In this document: positions 7,496-13,387 of the stretch, piece after piece
Position numbering within the stretch: the stretch's first letter is position 1
Layout: the number at the start of each line of letters is the position of its first letter
Assembly: GCA_016784245.1 (NCBI GenBank)
Contig: JADHVA010000001.1
Span: 1 to 31,968, forward strand
DNA: 31,968 nt
Direction: 5' to 3'
Origin: Nanobdellota archaeon
GTDB taxonomy: Archaea > Nanobdellota > Nanobdellia > SCGC-AAA011-G17 > GW2011-AR17
The notes under the pieces: generated by a model
The model's database searches: none
The model's input: only the letters and a program-made list of their open reading frames with translations
Told to the model about the DNA's origin: nothing
Translations under genes and position numbers: made by a program

Positions 7496-8543
7496 CTTTT
7501 ATCTCGATTTTTTGATCTTTTATCTTATAACCTTTTTCAATGATCTCTTTATATTTCTTTTCTTTATACAAATCAAATAATTTTTGGATTAAAACATAAT
7601 TTTCATAGATCCAATCACCTATTTTTCTTCCATCCACTATTTCTTTTTCAAATCCAATTAACTGTTTTTCTTGTTCTTCTAAGATTAATTTTTGTTTATC
7701 AACCTTTGTTAATCTTTCACTATCTTCACCTTCATCTAAATCTTCAATAAATGGCAAATAATAAACATCTAATGCTTCGCTAAAACTTTCATACTTTTCA
7801 CCTTCACCTAAAGATGCCATTTCAAAAGGCACAGCTTCATTATTTACAATATTTGCACTTTTCTTTTCATTCAAAACTTCATTTAATTTTACAAACAATT
7901 TTTTCAAATCCCTCGCATCTACATTTTCTTGATTTTTATCAACTTTAGCTCTAAAACAAACTTCTTCAGCAAACATTCCACCTAAATTCAATGTTGCCAA
8001 TTTTCTAACAATATCTTTTTTTTCACTCTTTTCAATAAACAATGCAAACTCTTCAAAATCATTAAAATTAATTGGCTTTGACGGAGGATATTGGTATTCA
8101 ACTCTAGCTTTTATTTTTCTATCCTTCCACAATTGAACTTGTAAAGCAGAAATAATAGTATAATTTTCATCACAAAGAATAACATTACCTTTAGAGAAAA
8201 ACTCACAGATCATAATAAATTTATTTTCTTTACCTTCAAAATGAATTTCAATAATTCTTTCAAAATCTTTTTGTATAATTTTTCTAATTCTATTTCCACC
8301 AATTCTTTTCCTCAAAAATCTACAAAAATTAATTATTATTTTAGGACTTATTCTTTTTTTCTTTGCTACATACAAACCAATACCAGGAACAATCCTAATA
8401 TGTTTTCTTCCAACTCCAGTTTTATGTACAGTTAAAATAATTTCAGAATTATCAGGCTGATAAATTTTATCAACTCTTCCATCTATAAAAACTTGTAACT
8501 CTTCCACAATAGCCTTTATCTCTAAAGAACTTAAAATTTTCAT
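7488..8543 (-). CDS. rqcH: RqcH/NEMF (NFACT) protein lacking the C-terminal NFACT-R domain
   Basis: RqcH binds the stalled large ribosomal subunit and tRNA during ribosome-associated quality control. The N-terminal NFACT-N domain is clear: it starts MKILSSLEIKAIVEELQ and has the conserved GRVDKIYQP, LRKRIGG and FFSKGNVILCD motifs. A helix-hairpin-helix region follows (LATLNLGGMFAEEVCFRAKVD). The first arm of the coiled coil (KQKLILEEQEKQLIGFEKE to GDWIYENYVLIQKLFDLY) then stops at residue 351, where full-length relatives run on to about 550-650 with the second coiled-coil arm and NFACT-R. The end overlaps the methyltransferase start by eight bases, so no remainder follows. Confidence 0.88.
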   Translation of the reverse strand: MKILSSLEIKAIVEELQVFIDGRVDKIYQPDNSEIILTVHKTGVGRKHIRIVPGIGLYVAKKKRISPKIIINFCRFLRKRIGGNRIRKIIQKDFERIIEIHFEGKENKFIMICEFFSKGNVILCDENYTIISALQVQLWKDRKIKARVEYQYPPSKPINFNDFEEFALFIEKSEKKDIVRKLATLNLGGMFAEEVCFRAKVDKNQENVDARDLKKLFVKLNEVLNEKKSANIVNNEAVPFEMASLGEGEKYESFSEALDVYYLPFIEDLDEGEDSERLTKVDKQKLILEEQEKQLIGFEKEIVDGRKIGDWIYENYVLIQKLFDLYKEKKYKEIIEKGYKIKDQKIEIKDV

Positions 8544-8576
8544 AATAAAATAAAAGAAAAAGTAGGTTTAAAAACC

Positions 8577-9101
8577 TTACTCAATGTTCACAACCAAACT
8601 TATAGTCTTATCACCATCAGCTAAACCTGAAACAGTAACTGAACAGATATAAGTTCCAATAGCAAGTCCATCATCTTTAGCAATTAAACCCCGACTCAAT
8701 GATTCACCTGAACTTAAATCATAACTGTTAGTATAACCTAAACCAGTATCATCAAATCCACAAATTAAACCATCTGCACTTCCACCACCAAAAGCAATTC
8801 CTTCTACTGTAGCTGATATTGATATTGCACCAGACTCTTGATTACGTATGGCCAACGTCGCTGTTTCTTGTTCACCTTGACCCATTGTTACCTCAGAAGG
8901 AGATAATGCTACCTCTTCATTTGATTGTCCAAAAATCTCAGCAATTTGTGACTCACCTTGTTCAAATGCTCCAGATGATATTTCACCAACATCTGTAAAT
9001 ACAGATCTAATCCATACCAAACCTAAGCTTAAAATTGTAATCCCCATAACAATAATAATGATAGTTGTCATAGAAAGTTCTACTGCACCTTTTTTATTCA
9101 T
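8577..9101 (-). CDS. Class III (archaeal) type IV pilin-like protein
   Basis: A 174-residue surface subunit. The start MNKKGAVELSMTTIIIIVMG has a short positive leader, a KKG cleavage context for the archaeal prepilin peptidase, and a single hydrophobic helix to about residue 30 that would form the filament core. The rest is a glycine-, serine- and acid-rich domain whose ending (YICSVTVSGLADGDKTISLVV) looks like an Ig-type beta strand pair. Two cysteines (in LICGF and YICSV) could form a disulfide. It is preceded by a strong AGGAGGTGA. The divergent neighbour is a receiver-domain protein. It could equally be an archaellin-like subunit. Confidence 0.8.
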   Translation of the reverse strand: MNKKGAVELSMTTIIIIVMGITILSLGLVWIRSVFTDVGEISSGAFEQGESQIAEIFGQSNEEVALSPSEVTMGQGEQETATLAIRNQESGAISISATVEGIAFGGGSADGLICGFDDTGLGYTNSYDLSSGESLSRGLIAKDDGLAIGTYICSVTVSGLADGDKTISLVVNIE

Positions 9102-9105
9102 CTTT

Positions 9106-9114
9106 TCACCTCCT
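9106..9114 (-). promoter_or_regulatory. Strong Shine-Dalgarno of the pilin gene
   Basis: AGGAGGTGA ends four bases before the pilin ATG at 9101. Such a strong site fits an abundant surface protein with a leadered transcript, in contrast to the leaderless neighbours. Confidence 0.75.
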
Positions 9115-9225
9115 AAATATTATACATATACTTTAAGGTTTTAACTTTAAAAAAGTTTCTAAAATAATTAAAAAATTTACTCTCTAAAATAGCTAACAAA
9201 AAGTTGTTTTTTTCTTCAACCAAAC

Positions 9226-9237
9226 CTTTATAAATAG
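9226..9237 (+). promoter_or_regulatory. TATA box of the receiver-domain gene
   Basis: CTTTATAAATAG lies about 45 bases ahead of the ATG at 9277. Transcription would start near 9258, leaving a short leader that contains TGAGG as a weak ribosome binding site. Confidence 0.45.
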
Positions 9238-9276
9238 TGTCTGACGCGATCACCTTGCAAATAATGAGGCAAAAAA

Positions 9277-9663
9277 ATGGGAAAAATAGACACAAGTAAT
9301 CACAGAATATTAATTGTAGATGATGATAATAACATCAGAAATTTACTAGGTACTACAGTAGAAGCATTTTGTCCAGATGCAAGTATTGATTTTGCATGTT
9401 CAAGAGAAGAAGCAGAACAAAAACTTGAAGTTAATCCTTATACCCATGTTTTAACTGATTTACAAATGGGAAATCCATATGCCGGAATTTTTGTTGCAAG
9501 ATATGCAAAAAATAAAAATCCAAAAATCAGAGTTTTTTTACATACAGGTTCTCATGATAAAGACATTAAACATAAATTAGAAGCAGAAAGATCAATTGAC
9601 AGATATGCATTCAAACCAAGTTCAACATTACAGGCAGCAAATTTTGTCTACTCTGATTTATAG
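9277..9663 (+). CDS. Stand-alone response regulator receiver domain (CheY-like)
   Basis: A 128-residue single-domain phosphoacceptor. It has the acidic pocket ILIVDDDNN, the phosphorylation-site aspartate in THVLTDLQM (about residue 61), the conserved Thr in VFLHTGSHD and the Lys-Pro in YAFKPSS. No output domain follows, so it would act by protein contact. No histidine kinase is visible in the window. It diverges from the pilin gene across 175 bases, which may hint at a link to surface structures, but this is only positional. Its stop overlaps the end of the convergent dihydrouridine synthase gene. Confidence 0.88.
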   Translation: MGKIDTSNHRILIVDDDNNIRNLLGTTVEAFCPDASIDFACSREEAEQKLEVNPYTHVLTDLQMGNPYAGIFVARYAKNKNPKIRVFLHTGSHDKDIKHKLEAERSIDRYAFKPSSTLQAANFVYSDL

Positions 9664-10590
9664 TAAACTTTTCATATATTTTACTAATTTTTCTTCAGAA
9701 CTAATTTTATTTAATTCTTTTCTAATAACAGTAGATCCTCTCAAACCTTTAGTAAACTCTTGAGATCTTTGTTTCAAAGTATGAACATTTACTAAATCAT
9801 ATTTTTTAGCCATTTTATAATATTCTAAAAATAAATCCACTTTTTCTTTTAAGCAAGGCATCCTAACAACTTCATTTGTATCTAAAAAAGTTTTTACTCT
9901 AGAAAATAACATAGGATCTCCAATTGCTCCTCTACCAATCATAACTGCATCACATTTTTCTAATAATTTTTTTGCATGCATACCATTAACAATATCACCA
10001 TTTCCAATTACAGGAATATTTATTTCTTCTTTTACTTTAGCTATAGAATTCCAATCAGCTTTTCCAGAAAAACCTTGTTTGTATGTTCTTCCATGTATAG
10101 CTATCGCTGAAGCACCATTTTCTTCAATTATTTTTGCTAACTTAACAGCAATGTCTTTATCATAGCCTAATCTTATCTTCGCAGTAACAGGCTTTGAAGA
10201 ATGTTTTACTAAGGTTGAAATAATCTTTCCAACTTTCTCAGGTCTTTTCAATAAAGCAGAACCAGAACCAACTCCAACAATTTGATGTGCTGGACAACCA
10301 AAATTAAAATCAATAATATCTGCTTTATCTTCAATCTTTTCAACAGATTTTTTAATAGGCTCTTCTCTCAATCCAAACAATTGAAATGTAACAGGTTTTT
10401 CTTCTTTACAAGTCAAACATAATTTTTCAGTAGCTTTATTATTTCTTGCTAATGCATTTAAGTTAATCATTTCAGAATAAACTAAATCAGCACCATATTT
10501 TTTACATAACAATCTAAATGGCAAATTTGTAATTCCAGCCATTGGAGCTAGTATTAAATTCCCTTCTATTTTCACGTTACCTATTTTCAT
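9658..10590 (-). CDS. tRNA-dihydrouridine synthase (DusB-like)
   Basis: An FMN enzyme that reduces specific uridines in tRNA to dihydrouridine. The 310-residue protein starts with the beta strand and FMN-binding LILAPMAGITNLPFR, has the catalytic-cysteine motif FNFGCPAHQIVGVGSGSALL, the IRLGY and AIHGRTYKQGFSG motifs of the TIM barrel, and the phosphate-binding VIGNGDI and MIGRGAIGDP loops. A helical C-terminal domain completes the fold. Length is normal. The start is MKIGNVKI, a typical beginning. It is one of many RNA-modifying genes in the window. Confidence 0.93.
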   Translation of the reverse strand: MKIGNVKIEGNLILAPMAGITNLPFRLLCKKYGADLVYSEMINLNALARNNKATEKLCLTCKEEKPVTFQLFGLREEPIKKSVEKIEDKADIIDFNFGCPAHQIVGVGSGSALLKRPEKVGKIISTLVKHSSKPVTAKIRLGYDKDIAVKLAKIIEENGASAIAIHGRTYKQGFSGKADWNSIAKVKEEINIPVIGNGDIVNGMHAKKLLEKCDAVMIGRGAIGDPMLFSRVKTFLDTNEVVRMPCLKEKVDLFLEYYKMAKKYDLVNVHTLKQRSQEFTKGLRGSTVIRKELNKISSEEKLVKYMKSLL

Positions 10591-10725
10591 TTTTCATCCA
10601 ATAATTAATTAAAAACAATACTCCTATAAAAAATATTGGTCACTGTATTAATATATGTTCAAAATATTCTCCAGGATTATTCCTCTTTTCATAAAAATAA
10701 AAAAAGTTAAAAGAATTTAAAAAGT

Positions 10726-12510
10726 TTATCTTCTTGGTGATCGTGATCTTCCACCTTCAGATCTAGGTTTACTACCAAAATGGGATCTACCTTTAGGTCT
10801 ATTTCTAAACCCTTCACCTGAATTGGATCTTCCACCATCATTTCTTGATCTGTTTTCAAAACCTGAGTTTCTTCCACCATCATTTCTTGATCTGTTTTCA
10901 AAACCTGAGTTTCTTCCACCATCATTTCGTGATCTGTTTCCAAAACCAGAGTTTCCTCCACCATCATTTCTTTGACTGTTTCCAAATCCATTTGATCTTC
11001 CACCATCATTTCTTGATCTATTTCCAAAACCTGAGTTTCTTCCACCATCATTTCTTGATCTGTTTCCAAATCCAGAGTTTCTTCCACCATCATTTCTTGA
11101 TTTATCTCCGAATCCGTTTGATCTATTATTATCTCTGTTTCCAAAGTTTGATCTTCCACTAGATCTATCATTACTATTACTAAATCTTCCTTTTGGTCTA
11201 TTTCTAAATCCTTCACCAGAGTTTGATCTTCCTTCATCTCTATTTCCATAGTTAGATCTTCCTTCATCTCTGTTTCCAAATCCCCTACTTCCAAAGCCTC
11301 TTGAATTAGATCTTCCTCTACTTCCGAATCCAGAACTTCTTCCACTAGATCTTCCGCCACCGGATCTTCTTCCATCAAATCTCTGACCAGCATCAAATTG
11401 AACTTTATCAAACTTTTCTACATCTAATCTTTCGATTTTAATCCTATATCTTCTTTTGATTTCTCCAAAAGAATCGTGATCTCTTCTACTCAACAATGAA
11501 ATTGCTTTACCAGATTCACCAGCTCTCGCAGTTCTTCCAATCCTGTGTATATATTCTTCAGGATTTCTAGGTAAATCATAATTAAAAACATGACTTACAT
11601 TTTTAATATCAAGTCCTCTAGCTGCAACAGCTGAAGCAACTAAAACTTCTTGTTTATCATTATTAAAATCCTCAATAACTTTCATTCTTCTATTTTGAGT
11701 TAGATCTCCATGGATCATATCAGCATCAATACCATTTCTTCTTAAATTCTTAGTCAATACATTTACAGTTGCTTTTGTTGAACAGAAAATTATAACTCTA
11801 TTTGTATTTTCTTTATTTAACAGATGCATAAGATATGAAAACTTTTCATTTTGTTGAACATCATAATAAAACTGTTCTAATAAATCTTCTTTAACTTGAG
11901 ATTTTGCTTTTATTGTAACTGGATCATTCATATGTCTTTGTTTGATATATTTAACTTCATTAGAAATTGTTGCTCCAAATAATAAAATTTGTCTATCATT
12001 ATTTGTACATTCTAAAACTCTATTAATATCATCAATAAAACCCATATCAACCATTTTATCAGCTTCATCTAAAACAAAAGTTTTCAAACCATCAAGATTT
12101 AAAGTTCCTCTTCCTAAATGATCTAAGATTCTTCCAGGTGTACCAACTACAATTTCAGATTTTGAAATTTTGTCCATTTGTGGACCAATAGCAACACCAC
12201 CAAAAACAGTAGCAATTGAAAAATTAACATATTTTCCAAATTTTCCCATTTCTCTTGAAATCTGGGAAGCTAATTCTCTTGTAGGAGCTAAAATTAATAC
12301 TTGTACTCCTCCTTTTTTCACAACATTCTCCAAAATCGGTACTCCAAAAGCTAATGTTTTACCAGATCCTGTTCTTGATATTCCAATTAAATCCTTTCCT
12401 TCTTTAATTGTAGGAATTGCTTTTTCTTGAATATCTGTTGCTTCAGTTATGTCCATTTCGTTTAAAGCCCTTACTAAGTTAGGACTTATGTTTATTTCAC
12501 TAAATTTCAT
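10726..12510 (-). CDS. DEAD-box RNA helicase with repetitive RG/GGR-rich tail
   Basis: An ATP-dependent RNA helicase. The core (1-375) has motif I SRTGSGKT (45-52), PTRELASQ, GGVAIGPQ, GTPGR, motif II DEAD (148-151), motif III as GAT (179-181) instead of the usual SAT, motif V as SAVAARGLDI (usually TDVAARGLDI) and motif VI HRIGRTARAG. From about 380 to 594 the protein is a disordered tail of Arg, Gly, Asn, Ser and Phe, including seven 14-residue repeats of the GFGNRSRNDGGRNS type, and ends SPRR. Such tails bind RNA and promote condensates in other helicases. The start MKFSEINIS follows AAAGGAGAAAGAAAT, and a long structured leader lies upstream. Confidence 0.93.
   Translation of the reverse strand: MKFSEINISPNLVRALNEMDITEATDIQEKAIPTIKEGKDLIGISRTGSGKTLAFGVPILENVVKKGGVQVLILAPTRELASQISREMGKFGKYVNFSIATVFGGVAIGPQMDKISKSEIVVGTPGRILDHLGRGTLNLDGLKTFVLDEADKMVDMGFIDDINRVLECTNNDRQILLFGATISNEVKYIKQRHMNDPVTIKAKSQVKEDLLEQFYYDVQQNEKFSYLMHLLNKENTNRVIIFCSTKATVNVLTKNLRRNGIDADMIHGDLTQNRRMKVIEDFNNDKQEVLVASAVAARGLDIKNVSHVFNYDLPRNPEEYIHRIGRTARAGESGKAISLLSRRDHDSFGEIKRRYRIKIERLDVEKFDKVQFDAGQRFDGRRSGGGRSSGRSSGFGSRGRSNSRGFGSRGFGNRDEGRSNYGNRDEGRSNSGEGFRNRPKGRFSNSNDRSSGRSNFGNRDNNRSNGFGDKSRNDGGRNSGFGNRSRNDGGRNSGFGNRSRNDGGRSNGFGNSQRNDGGGNSGFGNRSRNDGGRNSGFENRSRNDGGRNSGFENRSRNDGGRSNSGEGFRNRPKGRSHFGSKPRSEGGRSRSPRR
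10831..11124 (-). repeat. Seven tandem 42-bp repeats within the helicase gene
   Basis: Units of exactly 42 bases start at 10831, 10873, 10915, 10957, 10999, 11041 and 11083. On the plus strand each opens with TCCACCATCATTTCKTGATC or a close variant. They encode seven 14-residue units of the helicase tail. Because the unit is a multiple of three, copy-number change would keep the reading frame. Confidence 0.95.
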
Positions 12511-12580
12511 ATTTCTTTCTCCTTTGGAATAACTTTCAATACTAAATTTTTCTAAAGTAATGTGAAACAGAATGAGTATA

Positions 12581-12614
12581 ATTGGGCTATAAACTCCTGT
12601 CTCGGCCTTCCAAT
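12581..12614 (-). ncRNA. Possible 5' leader hairpin of the helicase mRNA
   Basis: On the minus strand ATTGG (12614-12610) can pair with CCAAT (12585-12581), and an inner GC pairs with GC, closing a loop that holds GAGACAGGAG. The TATA box at 12637-12648 predicts transcription starting near 12617, so this stem would sit at the very 5' end of the mRNA, about 70 bases ahead of the ATG. The segment is richer in G and C than its surroundings. The fold is short and unproven. Confidence 0.35.
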
Positions 12615-12636
12615 CTATATTAACCGCCCCATCAAT

Positions 12637-12648
12637 GATTTATAAACC
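12637..12648 (-). promoter_or_regulatory. TATA box of the helicase gene
   Basis: GGTTTATAAATC on the minus strand is the best TATA box in this gap. It lies about 130 bases ahead of the ATG at 12510, implying an unusually long leader of about 105 bases for this genome. Confidence 0.55.
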
Positions 12649-12661
12649 TTTTGGTTTAGAA

Positions 12662-13135
12662 TTATTTCCTAAATCTATCAATTTCTCTCAATAAACCTAT
12701 ATGATATCTTGTATTTACTAGTTCTAATTCATCTTCACTAAGTCCATTAACAGGAAAACTACTTGTAAAGTTACTATAGTGTACAAAATCCATAGTTCTT
12801 TGAACTAATTTTTCTCCATAAATTTCAGCACAAGCTCCAAAACTTCCCTGTAATGAAAAAGTATCAACATTTGGATCTATATTACCATTAAAATCATTAT
12901 CATAAAAACTCTCTAAACACTGTCCTTCACCTTCAATCATTCCTTCACTAAAATTGAATATAAAATTCCCGTCATTAACTACAAAACTAATACTAGAATT
13001 ATCTGAATTATTATATGTATCTTCACCTACAAAATCAACTAATTCTGTAGCTAAATTTCTTTCCAATACTTCTGGCTCAATTTGTTTAGGAAAACATGCA
13101 ATTGCTCCTATCATCCAAGGTATTCTTATTCTCAT
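12662..13135 (-). CDS. Hypothetical protein with an EF-hand-like aspartate loop
   Basis: A 157-residue protein of unknown role. The first 15 residues (MRIRIPWMIGAIACF) are basic then hydrophobic and could be a short export signal. The middle contains YDNDFNGNIDPNVD, a D-x-D-x-N-G-x-I-D loop like the calcium-binding repeats of secreted proteins, flanked by cysteines (GQCLES and GACAEI). A run of NSDNSS precedes it. The start follows AGGATTAAG, a weak ribosome binding site. It lies just downstream of tRNA-Phe on the same strand, with TTTTATTTT between them that could end the tRNA transcript. Confidence 0.65.
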   Translation of the reverse strand: MRIRIPWMIGAIACFPKQIEPEVLERNLATELVDFVGEDTYNNSDNSSISFVVNDGNFIFNFSEGMIEGEGQCLESFYDNDFNGNIDPNVDTFSLQGSFGACAEIYGEKLVQRTMDFVHYSNFTSSFPVNGLSEDELELVNTRYHIGLLREIDRFRK

Positions 13136-13228
13136 CTTAATCCTAGTTTTCTATAGTTTATTTATATAATTTCTGTATTTAGAAAATAAAAGTGGGACCG
13201 CAGGGATTCGAACCCTGGACTCCTAGAT

Positions 13229-13264
13229 ATCTGAGAACAGTTCAAATAAACGAATTTATTTGAT
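13229..13264 (-). other. tRNA-Phe intron 3, position 37/38, 36 nt
   Basis: Central helix: CTGA with TCAG. Bulges: AG^A and AT^A. The outer helix CTAGA with TCTAG is the mature anticodon stem and exists only after intron 2 is removed. Inside the intron, TCAAATAAA and TTTATTTGA form a nine-pair hairpin capped by TTCG, followed by ACTGTTC before the 3' site, so the inner part is asymmetric. Position 37/38 is the usual archaeal site. Confidence 0.87.
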
Positions 13265-13271
13265 CTTCAGT

Positions 13272-13292
13272 TTCACTATGCTTTTAAGCAAA
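13272..13292 (-). other. tRNA-Phe intron 2, position 30/31, 21 nt
   Basis: Central helix: CACT (positions 25-28 of the tRNA) with AGTG, four Watson-Crick pairs. Bulges: AG^T and AA^A. Inner hairpin: TGCTT with AAGCA around a short A loop. The outer helix is weak (about two pairs), so this is a relaxed BHB. Removal joins CTAG to ACTGAAG. Confidence 0.87.
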
Positions 13293-13320
13293 CTAGTGCT
13301 CTCCCAGACTGAGCTACGGT

Positions 13321-13337
13321 TTAATGCTCTTTGAAGA
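13321..13337 (-). other. tRNA-Phe intron 1, position 3/4, 17 nt
   Basis: The BHB is nearly ideal. Outer helix: TGCGG (leader, 13348-13344) with CCGTA. Central helix: GATG (13343-13340) with CATT, one G-U pair. Bulges: GG^T and AA^A. Inner hairpin: CTT with GAG around loop CAAA. Cutting at the marked sites leaves GGG joined to ACCGTAG, exactly restoring the acceptor stem. Most of the outer and central helix strands on the 5' side lie in the leader, not in the mature tRNA. Confidence 0.9.
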
Positions 13338-13377
13338 CCCATCCCGCAACAGCCTACCAGTTTAAAATAAAGATTTC

Positions 13378-13387
13378 TTTTTAAAAG
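13378..13387 (-). promoter_or_regulatory. Candidate TATA box of tRNA-Phe, overlapping the endonuclease stop
   Basis: CTTTTAAAAA centred near 13383 would start transcription near 13357 and give a leader of about 17 bases, long enough to form the first BHB. A second candidate, CTTTATTTTAAAC at 13360-13372, would start almost at G1 and leave no leader for that fold. The splicing model therefore favours the upstream box or read-through from the endonuclease gene. Confidence 0.4.

Larger units (their letters stand above)
13193..13340 (-). tRNA. tRNA-Phe(GAA) interrupted by three BHB introns
   Basis: Four exons (13340-13338, 13320-13293, 13271-13265, 13228-13193) join into a 74-base tRNA ending at discriminator A73; CCA is not encoded. 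All stems are Watson-Crick: acceptor GGGACCG with CGGTCCC, D stem GCTC with GAGC, anticodon stem CTAGA with TCTAG, T stem CAGGG with CCCTG, T loop TTCGAAT. The anticodon loop CTGAAGA gives anticodon GAA with G37, as expected for Phe. Introns sit at 3/4 (17 nt), 30/31 (21 nt) and 37/38 (36 nt). Exon 3 is only seven bases and carries the anticodon. A LAGLIDADG endonuclease gene ends 40 bases upstream. Unspliced, neither the acceptor nor the anticodon arm can form. Confidence 0.93.

Noticed and set aside
9113..9295. Sixty-codon frame between the pilin and receiver genes
   Set aside because: It covers the two promoters and the Shine-Dalgarno region, has no ribosome binding site, and the product has no plausible features.
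10831..11124. CRISPR array
   Set aside because: The 42-bp units are contiguous without spacers and encode an in-frame protein repeat.
10707..11411. Long acidic frame on the minus strand in another phase of the helicase tail
   Set aside because: It is a by-product of the 42-bp repeats; the product is low-complexity and the helicase frame is the conserved one.
12581..12614. Known riboswitch
   Set aside because: I see no conserved riboswitch core; only a short stem can be supported.
13265..13340. Reading the unspliced tRNA as Ser (loop TTGCTT after CTAGT)
   Set aside because: The acceptor stem would not pair, position 37 would be U, the long variable arm of Ser tRNA is absent, and a clean Phe tRNA appears after removing the BHB introns.
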